In this document: positions 7,408 to 16,524 of the stretch, piece by piece
Layout of the letters: every line of letters begins with the position of its first letter
Position numbering within the stretch: position 1 is the stretch's first letter
From: Ogataea parapolymorpha DL-1
Lineage: Eukaryota > Ascomycota > Pichiomycetes > Pichiales > Pichiaceae
DNA: 64,000 bases
Direction of reading: 5' to 3'
NCBI RefSeq assembly: GCF_000187245.1
Contig: NC_027862.1
Coordinates: 62,001-126,000 of the forward strand
Made by a program: the position numbers and the translations under genes
The notes under the pieces: model-generated
The model's database searches: none
What the model saw: the letters and a program-made list of their open reading frames with translations, nothing else
Told to the model about the DNA's origin: nothing

Positions 7408-8085
7408 ATGTTTGATGATTTATCGTTACAAAAAGACGACCGCGAGTCGTTGAATGCGTCTGCGCCGGTCCTGGAGGCAGAAGGCGTGCAGAGGTATCTC
7501 CAGATGGCCAACTTCAAGCTGCACCGGTGTTTCGACCGCCATAACGAGTCTTTCAAAGATTTCTGGAAGCTCGATGAAATCCCCGACAAAAACAGTTTCT
7601 TCTACCACCACTTCCCGAAAGTGGCCACGAACCACGACAACGAGCACCATGTGTCTAACTTTGGCATTTTTCTGAGCCACTTCTATCTTGGAAGGTGGCT
7701 TCCTGACACCATACAAAAATTGTTATTTCCTATTGAGCCTGTGGAGCAGAAGCTGAGCGCGAAGAATATGCCCACTATCGCCGAATGCCGTCTTTGTGAG
7801 CGCCTGCAAGGACTATCTGTGTGGACGCGGGCGGGTGAATGGTTCTGTGTGGACCGCAAGACCCAGTTGCACTCGAGCGACGAGCTGGGTGAGCGGTTTT
7901 TCACCACGTACGGCGAGTACTGTCGGTGGCGCAAGACGTACAGCCAGCGGCTGCGGGAGCTCGAGCAGCAGGCGTACGAGTCTGAAGATTTCGAGGCGCT
8001 CGAGAAAGAGCTTTTGCGCTTGGAAAAGCTGTGTTTTAGCGCGAAAATCGACACAGATACTATTCTTTCCATCAAAAGAGGCTAG
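7408..8085 (+). CDS. Unrecognised conserved-looking protein
   Basis: I do not recognise this 225-residue protein. It is not low complexity: it has a His/Phe/Trp-rich middle (FWKLDEIPDKNSFFYHHF, SNFGIFLSHFYLGRWLP), a CxxC pair in AECRLCERLQGL, and a C-terminal charged helix (residues about 175-215) likely to form a coiled coil. The frame stays open 180 bp upstream of the chosen ATG but holds no earlier ATG, so either 7408 is the start or an upstream exon exists that I could not find. It is convergent with GLC8, with 15 bp between stops. Confidence 0.6.
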   Translation: MFDDLSLQKDDRESLNASAPVLEAEGVQRYLQMANFKLHRCFDRHNESFKDFWKLDEIPDKNSFFYHHFPKVATNHDNEHHVSNFGIFLSHFYLGRWLPDTIQKLLFPIEPVEQKLSAKNMPTIAECRLCERLQGLSVWTRAGEWFCVDRKTQLHSSDELGERFFTTYGEYCRWRKTYSQRLRELEQQAYESEDFEALEKELLRLEKLCFSAKIDTDTILSIKRG

Positions 8086-8100
8086 TGCATATTAATATTA

Positions 8101-8709
8101 TTATTCCTCGTCGTCACTGACCTGGATAGGTTGTTTCAAAGGGTTTGCTTTCAAATGGTAGTGCTGTTTGCGTCTTTCCTCAAACATCCTGTGTTTTTCC
8201 TCCGGCGACAACTCCTTGTTCTCGTCGCCCGACTCAGGCTCCGACGCAGGCTTCTCCTCGGGCTGTTCCACCACCTCGATTCTATTTTCGCTGTAGACTG
8301 GCGCTCCGTCGTCGACGCCCTCACCCAGGTCGAGTGCCTCCATCTCGTCCTCTTCGTTGTCCGAGCGGTAGTAGTCGTTATTTGGGTCGAACCCCCCCTC
8401 GTATGGAGTCTTGGGCTCGTCTATCTTCATGGTTGCGCTTTTCTCCAGCTCGTTGATCAAAATGTTCTTCTCGTCCCACTTGAGGTGGTCCAAGTTGCCT
8501 GTGTGGTGCAGACGCTCTTTCTGCTCCTGAATCTTGGAACGTATCAGGTCGCCCTTGGAAGACGAGTCTCTAAACAGCTTGGAATTGAGACGCGTGTTCT
8601 CGATGACTTTCTTGCGGTCGAACTCCGTGGCCTCTGGGCTGAGCGTGCCGGGCTCGTCGGCGCGGTAATCTGCGTCATGGGGCGCGTTTTTCAGGATTCC
8701 TCGTGGCAT
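8101..8709 (-). CDS. GLC8: Protein phosphatase inhibitor 2 homologue Glc8
   Basis: Glc8/inhibitor-2 binds and regulates the type-1 phosphatase catalytic subunit Glc7. Starting at the ATG at 8709 the 202-residue acidic protein opens with PRGILKN, the SILK-type PP1-docking motif, then has HLKWDEKNILINELEKSATM, DEPKTPYEG with the conserved phosphorylated Thr-Pro, and near the C-terminus FEERRKQHYHLK, which corresponds to the helix that covers the PP1 active site. The 23 residues available upstream lack these features, so they were excluded. Confidence 0.85.
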   Translation of the reverse strand: MPRGILKNAPHDADYRADEPGTLSPEATEFDRKKVIENTRLNSKLFRDSSSKGDLIRSKIQEQKERLHHTGNLDHLKWDEKNILINELEKSATMKIDEPKTPYEGGFDPNNDYYRSDNEEDEMEALDLGEGVDDGAPVYSENRIEVVEQPEEKPASEPESGDENKELSPEEKHRMFEERRKQHYHLKANPLKQPIQVSDDEE

Positions 8710-9425
8710 GGCAATATCGCAACGAATGGAAAAAGAGGTGTTTCTGGGGTAGAGATGTGTATAGGGTTGCGCGTGCACGGATGCGATGCGATGACTAATC
8801 GATGAGAAAAAAATACGCTCATAATCCGCATGAGGTAATTGGCGGCTCCTATTTTCTACCGAGCCGTTTGTTCCCTGAGCATTCTGGCCGGATTTAATGC
8901 AGGTCTAATGATTAGAAAAGTTCGGGAAGCTTCTACACCTGTCAAAGTTCCAAAGGGAGAGCCAACGGGCGCCGATACCTGGCCCTAGACACACGATTTC
9001 ACGGCAGGATGAAACGGAACTATCTCAGCAACACCAGTTCCCCCACATGGCAACTTCTGCCACCTCCAGGGCCCACAATTAGCAATCTCTGTAGTTCCCT
9101 TCCTTGCCCGTTTGGCGTAGCATCTGGGTGGTACACTACCCAGGAAATTATTAGAGCCCAGGAAGGTTGCCGGTGCTAGAATAGCTTCCGAGGACCCTTA
9201 GAAGCTCTGTCCGGGTCCATAGACAGAAGGAACTCAGTGCTGGTCATCACTTGCTTCAGACAGCGAAGTTTCCCATTTTCATCTACGTTCCGAACAGTAT
9301 TTTTTAAATCCGAATTTTTTGATGGGCTTCGGGCTACAAGCATCTGGTGGGCCGATTTTGATATGTACCAATGCAATTTAAACCTCTTGTTTTCCTATTC
9401 TTTCTCTCAACCTCCCAATCTTCCC
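8710..9425. other. Gene-poor interval between GLC8 and the YTP1-like gene
   Basis: About 715 bp separating two divergent genes. I see no conserved protein, tRNA or snoRNA signature in it. The frame of the YTP1-like protein is open back to 9237 but the extra residues look like translated leader. It is most likely a long promoter for one or both genes. Confidence 0.4.
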
Positions 9426-11195
9426 ATGAACACCATTTGGATTAAACTGTTTGTGGCCGTCGCGGCCTGCCACGGCGTCCAGGCCATGAACATGGAAGCC
9501 CACAGCCACGCAACCTCCACGCTTTCTGCCCCCCTTAACCTCAGCACCGTGGTCCCTGTCGCACACGAGGCTCATCACATGCACGGCGTGCCTATCCTCG
9601 AGACAGAACTCACTCCAGCAGAGAGATTGTTCTGGGAGGCCTACAACACCACGTCCTACTTCACCGTCGAGACCCCCTACAAGTCGCAATTGTACGTCCA
9701 TCTCGGCCTCGTCTACGCTGCTTTCATTCTGGTGTACCCACTTGTGCTTGTTCTGCGCAACGTTAACTCGAAATGGTTCCTTCCATCGTTGACCGTGCAT
9801 TCCGCCATGGTGATCGCTTCGCTCTTTAGCTACTCGCTCTTCATCAGCAACGCCCCGGACTTGTACCCAAACAACGCCTACTCCAAAATGAGCACTGGCC
9901 TGTTCTTCCTTGTGATTGTCCACCTGTTCAGCTCGTTTGTTTACACAGCCAAGAAATGGCTCGAGGGCCCTTCGCCAGCTACGCACGCGCCATTGCCAGG
10001 TAAAGACATCCAGATGAGCGAGCTCAACGGGTTTGCATCGCCTTCGAGCACGCTGTATGACTCAGACGACCGTCTGCATCGTCTGAGCGCCGACTCGTTC
10101 GATCTCGAGGACCAGGGCTCGTCCACGCCAACTAGCCACCGCTCGGTAGCCGCATCACCACAGAAGCCCGATTTTGTCCTCTCAAGATTGTTCCAGCTGG
10201 CCCCCGTCGCCAAACTCGTGTCCATCTTCGGATTGGCCTCGACCTTTAATTTCCACGTCCTTAATTACGGTATGCTGTGCTACTTTTTAATTTACGCCCC
10301 AACGGGCATCGCTGTGCTCAGCTGTATCGGCATGGGCAATCACGTGTTCAACTTGCTGGCACACTTCATTAAAGGCGGCGTTTTCTTCAGTCTTGGAATC
10401 GTCTCACTCACCAGATACTGCGGCGGCTGGACCAAGCTCGGCTGGGCTTGGAACAGGTCGTATATCCTGCCTTTTGAGAAGCCTACGTCGTTCTGGTACA
10501 AGCTCCAGCCTAAAAACGGCATGATCACCATGGAAATGGTGGAGAGCTCGCTAATTCTGTTCTACGGCTCTACCAACGTCTTTCTGGAGCACCTGGCTGC
10601 TCCGGGCGGCCCATGGACGGCGAAGGACCTCCAGCACGTGTCGATCGCTTTCCTGTACATCGGTGCGGGCTTGTGCGGCGTGGTGGCGGAGCTGAAACTC
10701 GCCGACTGGCGTCTTGAGAAGTTCTACTCCCAGGTCGGCTCAGACTTTGAGGTCCAGGGATACCGTCCTGCTCACGTGACCCCAGGATTCAGTCCTAATC
10801 CGTTCCCAGCCTTCACGATTTTCTGGACCGGGCTGCTGATGTCGCAGCACCAGCAGGCCTCTGAGCTCTCTACGAGTGTCCATGTGCAGTGGGGATCGCT
10901 TTTGACGTACGGCTCTGTGGTTCGGTTGGTGACCTTCCTGCTAATGATCTTCTTCCCAAAGAGCCAGTCGTTCCAGCCATCCAGACCGTTCACAGAGCTC
11001 ATCACGTCTTTCTGTCTGCTCTGTGGAGGTCTGGTCTTTATGGAGAGCACGGATCCTGTCATCATGGCGCTCGAGTACAGAGGCTTGACCCCAATGTTCA
11101 CGATGAACGTGAGCGTGGGCGTGGTTTCGCTGCTGATGGCCTGGATCATGTGTGTGTTCTCCATCAGAGACCGGCTCAAAACCGGCTCGCACTAA
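9426..11195 (+). CDS. YTP1: Ytp1-like integral membrane protein
   Basis: The 589-residue protein starts with a cleavable-looking signal segment (IWIKLFVAVAACHGVQA), then a His-rich lumenal stretch with HSH and HEAHHMHG, followed by about eleven hydrophobic helices split by a Ser-rich loop (residues about 190-240). The C-terminal half has His-containing helices (GNHVFNLLAHFIKG, VFLEHLAAPGG, MSQHQQA) typical of the Ytp1 family. The S. cerevisiae homologue is a membrane protein of unknown function. Metal or haem binding through the histidines is possible but unproven. Confidence 0.8.
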   Translation: MNTIWIKLFVAVAACHGVQAMNMEAHSHATSTLSAPLNLSTVVPVAHEAHHMHGVPILETELTPAERLFWEAYNTTSYFTVETPYKSQLYVHLGLVYAAFILVYPLVLVLRNVNSKWFLPSLTVHSAMVIASLFSYSLFISNAPDLYPNNAYSKMSTGLFFLVIVHLFSSFVYTAKKWLEGPSPATHAPLPGKDIQMSELNGFASPSSTLYDSDDRLHRLSADSFDLEDQGSSTPTSHRSVAASPQKPDFVLSRLFQLAPVAKLVSIFGLASTFNFHVLNYGMLCYFLIYAPTGIAVLSCIGMGNHVFNLLAHFIKGGVFFSLGIVSLTRYCGGWTKLGWAWNRSYILPFEKPTSFWYKLQPKNGMITMEMVESSLILFYGSTNVFLEHLAAPGGPWTAKDLQHVSIAFLYIGAGLCGVVAELKLADWRLEKFYSQVGSDFEVQGYRPAHVTPGFSPNPFPAFTIFWTGLLMSQHQQASELSTSVHVQWGSLLTYGSVVRLVTFLLMIFFPKSQSFQPSRPFTELITSFCLLCGGLVFMESTDPVIMALEYRGLTPMFTMNVSVGVVSLLMAWIMCVFSIRDRLKTGSH

Positions 11196-11361
11196 TGTTG
11201 CTACGATAATGAGGCAAATGTATTCAATGTATTCAATACATTTTGACAAAAATAAGCAGGTTAATTAATAATATATATTTATTACATTTTTCTGTCAGAT
11301 TTTTCATGTATTATTTTTCTACATTCATATTCTGTCAAATATTCAGATGGATAGTTCCACC

Positions 11362-12558
11362 CTATCTTCTAGCTCCCCCACGTCTTGCTAGCTCCGGCGC
11401 CTTGAACGGCACTCTGAGCGTGGCAATTTTGTAGTTGTTGGATGCCGTCTTTGGCACGCCAAAGGCCTCGCATTGCGCAGCCGTCGCGTTCTTGATGACG
11501 CATCCGAGCGAACGGAACAGCGATGTCAGTCTCGACGGCTTGAGCGACAATTCCTGTGCGAGAGGTGAAACCTCCACCTGGTACTCATCCAGCTTGAGAA
11601 TCAGCGCCAACAAATAGCACAGAATCTTGTCCTCGCACTTGGGATCGATCAAATAGTTCCTATTATTTTTTTTCAGAATGCTAAAGTTTTTCAACACATA
11701 GTCCACAAGCACCACGGGCGGCTGGTTGAGCGACTCGATCAGCTGGTCCTTGGCATGGACGCGACGGTTGGCGTACAGTCCCATCAAAAGCGAGACATAA
11801 TACAGCATCTGCAGCTTGAGTTTGCGGTCGGGAGTGTCTTTGGTGATGGAGGAAAGCTTTCTTAGCAGGTAGCGCGAGTTGGAGTATGGTAGCAGATCCA
11901 GCTTGTCCTTGGCCTGGATGCTGTCGTTCTGCAGACTGTCGACTCTGATGCTGGCAAGTTCTCTCTTGGAGATGATGTTTTCGAGCGGATAAATGTCGTC
12001 TACCGAGGTTGCGTCGACGTCGAATTGCGGAGTGACTCTGTGCTCGTTGAGATCGTCCAGCATCTCGCTCTTGGACGGAAGCATCGACGTGTTGACCTTG
12101 ATCGAGTCGATGATGTCTGATTGCTCGGTCTCGAGTTTCGACGCATCGATCTTGTTTTTCTCAAGGTCCAGAATGGCCTTCTTGGCCTTCTTCGTACCAA
12201 AGGCCTCGCCCAAAGCGTTTCTTTGCACGTTTCGCTGGACATCCAGCTGTCTGATGTTTGGAATCGACAGCTTTCTCTTTGACGTGACGCGCGTCGACAG
12301 CAATGGTGCTCTCAGGAGCTCGACCGTTTTTTTTTGCGGATCGAATACTCCCACGTAATATGTCTGGTCGTCCCCGATGCTTTCTCCCTTATACTCCAGA
12401 TTCTCAGACTCCCCGTGGACCAGGTAGGCGTCCTTGTGTTTGTACAGGTCGAAGGACACGTTCTCCGGCAGCTCGACGCCATTCACGCACGAGCTCACCA
12501 CGACGGAATCGGCCACATCGCCAACCGTCTTGACGTCCAACTCGACAAAAGAATCCAT
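11362..12558 (-). CDS. RPA49: RNA polymerase I subunit A49
   Basis: Rpa49 forms a heterodimer with Rpa34 on Pol I and aids initiation and elongation of rRNA synthesis. The 398-residue length fits. The N-terminal dimerisation domain shows the pattern YLVHGESENLEYKGES and YYVGVFDPQKKTVELLRAP; the C-terminal tandem winged-helix region includes KLQMLYYVSLLMGLYANRR and PSRLTSLFRSLGCVI. It is divergent from DPH4 across 74 bp of AT-rich repeat sequence. Confidence 0.88.
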   Translation of the reverse strand: MDSFVELDVKTVGDVADSVVVSSCVNGVELPENVSFDLYKHKDAYLVHGESENLEYKGESIGDDQTYYVGVFDPQKKTVELLRAPLLSTRVTSKRKLSIPNIRQLDVQRNVQRNALGEAFGTKKAKKAILDLEKNKIDASKLETEQSDIIDSIKVNTSMLPSKSEMLDDLNEHRVTPQFDVDATSVDDIYPLENIISKRELASIRVDSLQNDSIQAKDKLDLLPYSNSRYLLRKLSSITKDTPDRKLKLQMLYYVSLLMGLYANRRVHAKDQLIESLNQPPVVLVDYVLKNFSILKKNNRNYLIDPKCEDKILCYLLALILKLDEYQVEVSPLAQELSLKPSRLTSLFRSLGCVIKNATAAQCEAFGVPKTASNNYKIATLRVPFKAPELARRGGARR

Positions 12559-12632
12559 GCTAAAATTTGAAAAAAAAATATGGAATAATAAATTAAATTA
12601 AATTAAATTTTTCAGTGCACAGCCTGGACATC
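12559..12632. promoter_or_regulatory. Short divergent RPA49/DPH4 promoter of TTAAA/TAAAA repeats
   Basis: The 74 bp between the two start codons are nearly all A and T, with iterated TTAAA units around 12590-12607 and an A9 run near 12570. It must serve as promoter for both genes. Confidence 0.45.
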
Positions 12633-13100
12633 ATGGAGTCTCACTACACGGTTCTGGGGGTGGACACAACAGCATCTGTGGCTCAGATCAAGGAGGCATA
12701 CCGTCGCAAACTGCTCTCCTCGCATCCGGACAAGACGGGAACACAGACACACGGCAATGAAATAGCCAGAATCACAGACGCTTATCGAGTGCTGGTCGAT
12801 CCTATAAAACGGCAGGAATACGACGCCACGAGGCAGGAAGAGCTCTCTAAGCTTGGTGTCGCGACCGGCGACGGCCTTGAAACATACTCACTGGACGATT
12901 TTGAAATAATAGACACCGAACACGAGCTACGTTGGACCAAGAGCTGTCCACGGTGCGCATATCCCGGCGGCTTCGAACTCAACGAGGCCGATCTCGACAA
13001 GGGGACCGTTCTGGACAACGGTCAGTACGAACTAATAATACAATGCTGTAGCTGCAGTTTGTGGCTAGTGGTGAAGTACGCAGAAGAAGCAGACTGTTAA
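12633..13100 (+). CDS. JJJ3: Diphthamide biosynthesis J-protein Dph4/Jjj3
   Basis: Dph4/Jjj3 supports the first step of diphthamide synthesis on elongation factor 2. The 155-residue protein has an N-terminal J domain with HPD at residues 31-33 and a C-terminal CSL zinc finger: CPRC and CCSC around a conserved YELIIQC. The frame extends 6 codons upstream only through a GTG, so the ATG at 12633 is used. JJJ3 (YJR097W) also neighbours YJR098C in S. cerevisiae, as here. Confidence 0.9.
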   Translation: MESHYTVLGVDTTASVAQIKEAYRRKLLSSHPDKTGTQTHGNEIARITDAYRVLVDPIKRQEYDATRQEELSKLGVATGDGLETYSLDDFEIIDTEHELRWTKSCPRCAYPGGFELNEADLDKGTVLDNGQYELIIQCCSCSLWLVVKYAEEADC

Positions 13101-13128
13101 TACATAATATACACGATGCAAATAATCG

Positions 13129-15162
13129 TTATTTCTGCTCGGCGCGGACAATGGCCAGCATAGCCTTGCCGATGCAGTCTAAATCGGTCAGCAAGGCCAC
13201 ATGGCCTAGCGTGGAGTTAAACTTGCCGACCAGCGGATAGCCTCTGTTTTCTGGAAACACCCATTTCTGGTTGGTGACTCCGTCTCCCGGACCGTAGAAG
13301 AAATGGTAGTAATTTCCCATTTTGATTTCCTCGATGCCGTCGACAAGCGAGTACCGAACAGACGGCACAGCGTTACCGTAAACAACGGCCATGGGCGGGT
13401 ATTCCCGCGACTCGTCGTACTCGAGACTATCGAGGAACTCGGAAGTGCGTTTGAGCGTGCGACACAAATATTCGTAGGCTTCGTCGAAGGAGATCGCAAA
13501 CCGCGACTGCTGCTTTACGTGCGGCGGCACGGGCTTGCCTGCCTCCTGGGCTAGCCGGATAGAGCTCACGATGGGGCTCAGATTGTACTCGATCCAGTTT
13601 TTGGGGTCGAAAAAATCAATGTTGTATAGCTCCCCCGTATTTTTGTCCTTGAACAGCTCGCCGTTGCGCGGAATAAATACAAACGAAGAGCGCATCATGA
13701 AGTTTACCTCTGACGTTAGCAGATCTTTGCAGAGCAGAATATGGTCTGCAAACCTCAGGGGCCCCATGATGTTGGAGCACGGGGCAGGAGTGCCGACGTA
13801 AACTATCCCTCGCACCAGCGATGGATCTTTTTGCATTGCCGAGTGTGACACAAGACCGCCCATCGAGTGCGCAATAAGGAGCGCCGGCTTGCCGGTCCGT
13901 TTTTTGATGTCTTTGAGCAAAGCATGCAGCTTTTCGGCCGGAATGTCGAGCGAAAGCCGCCAATCGTAGCCGAAGTTGTGCACGCGGACCTTTGGATTCG
14001 CTTCCAGCGTGGCCATCAGTTTCTTGCAGATATCGACGGGCCCGATGTGCGAAAGAATTCCGTCAGCATATATTTTCTCTTCCGTGTGCAGCTCGTCCTC
14101 GTCTTTTGGGCCCAACAGCAGGTCTATTTTCTTTATATTCAAGCCTGCCTTGAGCACTGGGATCCACGCGCGTCTCTTAGTCAGGGAGTCTCTCAGTATG
14201 CTGCCCCGGTAGCCACCCAAAATGATGATGTCTCCTTCTAATTCCTGGAAAATACGCATATAGTCGGGCAGTTCGTGATTTGGTGGCAGCTTGACTGTGG
14301 GCTTGAGGGATTTGAATAATGCGTCGATCTTGTTGTCTTGGAGCTTAGTGACGTCCTCGAACAAAATGGCCTCCTCGACGGTGGAAATTGACTCCTGTCG
14401 CGCCAGCTTTTGACGGATCTCGATGCGCTGCAGCTCCTTGTCGTCCGGCTCGAATATTGTTCGCGTGGGGCTCAGAACCGACCGGATCGAGGACAGACGG
14501 CCCGGTTTGTGGGGCCCGTTGGTGCCAAAAGGCAGAGAGAAGGAGAACACTTTGCGTGTCGGGCTCGCTTCCTCCACGGCAGTCTCGTGGCTACCCTCAT
14601 CGGGGTCGATTTGCTCTGCAGGCTCTCCTCCAATGATGGACGACTCGACGTCGCTATGAGCCCGCGAAAACCGCTTCATGGGTGGGGCGCTCGGCTCCTC
14701 GGCTACCAGAGGCTTAGGCTCGTGGCCAAGGTCGTACTCATCATCGTCGTAGTCTCCCGCAATCTCGGAGTTGGTGCTCGTGGAGTCCTCGTCCTCGGTC
14801 TTGGAAGTGGGGAGACTCGGTAACGTGGGGGACAAAATTGCATCGACCGATCTCTTCCATTTGTCTGAGATCGATTCCGAAATCATTTCCACGGACCGCG
14901 TGGTGGCGCCAATCGCCTTGCACGCAGACACTGAGAGCGGGTTATCGTCCACGGCCTTTGTAACGCCCTTCCTGAAGATCCGGATCGGCGACGAGGTGCG
15001 TCGCGCAACCTGGGTCATTGCAAAGGCTTTAGGCCGAGGACTGGCAGAGCTTTCGCGACTGGGCCGCCCAGCGTCCTCTGTTTGCTCATCTGACAAGTCG
15101 GAATGCGTGGGGGCCGGCGGCGAGCTGTTGGAACGTGATTTGTGGCCACCGAAAAGTCTCAT
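13129..15162 (-). CDS. LCAT-like alpha/beta-hydrolase, YJR098C-like
   Basis: The 677-residue protein has about 250 N-terminal residues of Ser/Pro-rich disorder, then an alpha/beta-hydrolase core. The core includes the strand DIIILGGYRGS, VRVHNFGYDWRLSLDIP typical of LCAT-like lipases, and the nucleophile elbow ALLIAHSMGGLVSHSAM with Ser in AHSMGG; GPGDGVTNQKWVFPE and GHVALLTD supply likely catalytic Asp and His. Position beside JJJ3 matches S. cerevisiae YJR098C, a protein of unknown function. Likely a lipase or acyltransferase; substrate unknown. Confidence 0.75.
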   Translation of the reverse strand: MRLFGGHKSRSNSSPPAPTHSDLSDEQTEDAGRPSRESSASPRPKAFAMTQVARRTSSPIRIFRKGVTKAVDDNPLSVSACKAIGATTRSVEMISESISDKWKRSVDAILSPTLPSLPTSKTEDEDSTSTNSEIAGDYDDDEYDLGHEPKPLVAEEPSAPPMKRFSRAHSDVESSIIGGEPAEQIDPDEGSHETAVEEASPTRKVFSFSLPFGTNGPHKPGRLSSIRSVLSPTRTIFEPDDKELQRIEIRQKLARQESISTVEEAILFEDVTKLQDNKIDALFKSLKPTVKLPPNHELPDYMRIFQELEGDIIILGGYRGSILRDSLTKRRAWIPVLKAGLNIKKIDLLLGPKDEDELHTEEKIYADGILSHIGPVDICKKLMATLEANPKVRVHNFGYDWRLSLDIPAEKLHALLKDIKKRTGKPALLIAHSMGGLVSHSAMQKDPSLVRGIVYVGTPAPCSNIMGPLRFADHILLCKDLLTSEVNFMMRSSFVFIPRNGELFKDKNTGELYNIDFFDPKNWIEYNLSPIVSSIRLAQEAGKPVPPHVKQQSRFAISFDEAYEYLCRTLKRTSEFLDSLEYDESREYPPMAVVYGNAVPSVRYSLVDGIEEIKMGNYYHFFYGPGDGVTNQKWVFPENRGYPLVGKFNSTLGHVALLTDLDCIGKAMLAIVRAEQK

Positions 15163-15526
15163 TGCTGTTCAATGGCAAAAGCAAGCAGATACAAGGATAA
15201 TTTACCAGCCGAAATTTTTTTATCTTAAATTATTTCCAACACATGCCCAGCTTCAGGAGAAGGTGGGTATTTATTGGAAATTCCGCACAAACTTGAGTTT
15301 CCTTGGAGCTCCACGTGCCGAGGGAATGTGTCTCTGTGCAAAGATCAACCAGAATGAAGAGAAATCCCGCAGACAGCACGCTAGCGCAAGTACACTGTTT
15401 GTAGGGTTTCCCGGGATGATTCTCATCTCGGCCATTCTGACACCGTAAACGAAATACCTTTACAAACACTAAAACGAAATACCATTATACTACACTAAAA
15501 AACATATAGGTCACCTTATCACCTTT
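15163..15526. other. Interval between the YJR098C-like gene and the bZIP gene
   Basis: About 360 bp. It contains two copies of AAACGAAATACC near 15449 and 15473 but no conserved coding or RNA signature that I can see. It holds the promoter of the hydrolase gene and the 3' end of the bZIP transcript. Confidence 0.35.
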
Positions 15527-16123
15527 TCAGGAGTTCGACGGCGTGCTGTTGCCAAACAGCCCCAGAGGCGGGTTGGCAATCGTCGTATCGCCCGTGCTGA
15601 TGATCTTGCTCTGCAGCGACAGAATGTACTCCTTGAGCCGGATGTTTTCCTGGCGCAGACTCTCCAGCTCCTGTTGGCAGTCTCTGTGCTGCTCAAGCTT
15701 TTTTTCGAGCTCCTCGATGTGGTCTTTTCTGCGCTGTCTAAACGCCTTCTGTGCGGCCCTGTTCTGGGCAGCCCGCTTCGACTGGTTTAGTGGCTTGCCG
15801 TGGTAGGAAGGGCGGCCGTTCTCGTCTTGGCCCGGCGAGCCCGACTCGGGAGAGCCGCTGTGCACAGGCGGCGACGCAGACGTCGGAGGAGGTGGCAGCC
15901 CGCTGTTGGCGCCAGACTTGCCGGTGCTAGGCTGGTATTGCGCATGGTACTGGGCCTGGGCCTGTTTTTGGGCGGCGTCGGTGGCTGGGCCTCTATTGTT
16001 GACCGCAATTGCGGCGGCCGCAGCCGCCACCTCGTCCTCAAATTGGCCGTCGGATGGCTGCGTCTTGATGATTTTTTGAAACGAAGGGTCGATACTGCCC
16101 AGGTTGTTGGCGTTGTCGGTCAT
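15527..16123 (-). CDS. bZIP transcription factor (AP-1/Kapc type)
   Basis: The 198-residue protein has a basic region KRAAQNRAAQKAFRQRRKDH followed by a leucine zipper (IEELEKKLEQHRDCQQELESLRQENIRLKEYI). NxxAQxAFRxR is the fungal AP-1/Yap DNA-contact signature. The first 100 residues are Ala/Gln/Pro-rich. It lacks the Cys-rich redox domains of Yap1, so it is closer to short Kapc-type factors; the target genes are unknown. A probable 139-nt intron lies in the leader, ending 2 nt before the ATG. Confidence 0.85.
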   Translation of the reverse strand: MTDNANNLGSIDPSFQKIIKTQPSDGQFEDEVAAAAAAIAVNNRGPATDAAQKQAQAQYHAQYQPSTGKSGANSGLPPPPTSASPPVHSGSPESGSPGQDENGRPSYHGKPLNQSKRAAQNRAAQKAFRQRRKDHIEELEKKLEQHRDCQQELESLRQENIRLKEYILSLQSKIISTGDTTIANPPLGLFGNSTPSNS

Positions 16124-16524
16124 TGCTGGAGGTTAGTGTCCTGGGGCACGGTATTACGTGATCGTTGCATAATCTCCACGAGACTTGTCCGTGCGCTGCA
16201 AACTTTGCCAGCCAACACAAACAAACCGGGCGAACAACGGATCTCAGGTGTGCAAAATACTTACCTCTTGGTGGGGTGTGCACACACTAGCGAATCTCTG
16301 CGGCAGGATGGGTGTCTGGATCGCTCCGTCTTTCGTCTTACCTAAACAAAAAAATAAGAGCAAAAGCTTGGACTCGTGTTGCTGATGTAATTTATTAATG
16401 TTCTCTTTTTTTTTTTCCTCTTTGTGGCCCAACCCCCCTTCAGCAACCTAACAGGTGCACGGGTGCGCGGAATCCTCTTGGGTATGACTCTGGAGAAAAT
16501 AATTGAACAGTATTTAATTTTGTG
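16124..16524. other. Divergent interval bZIP / RRM-like gene
   Basis: About 400 bp shared by two divergent genes. It contains the probable bZIP leader intron (16126-16264), a long T-tract near 16408-16418 and no further gene signature. Confidence 0.4.
16126..16264 (-). other. Probable 5'-leader intron of the bZIP gene, 139 nt
   Basis: On the minus strand a donor GTAAGTAT starts at 16264, a branch motif ACTAAC has its branch A at 16133, and the acceptor CCAG ends at 16126, two bases before the ATG. Branch-to-acceptor spacing (7 nt) equals that of the six coding-region introns in this window. No ATG was found in the presumed first exon, so it should lie in the untranslated leader. Confidence 0.6.

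Noticed and set aside
9237..9425. N-terminal extension of the YTP1-like protein
   Set aside because: The added residues precede a good signal-peptide start at 9426 and look like translated leader sequence.
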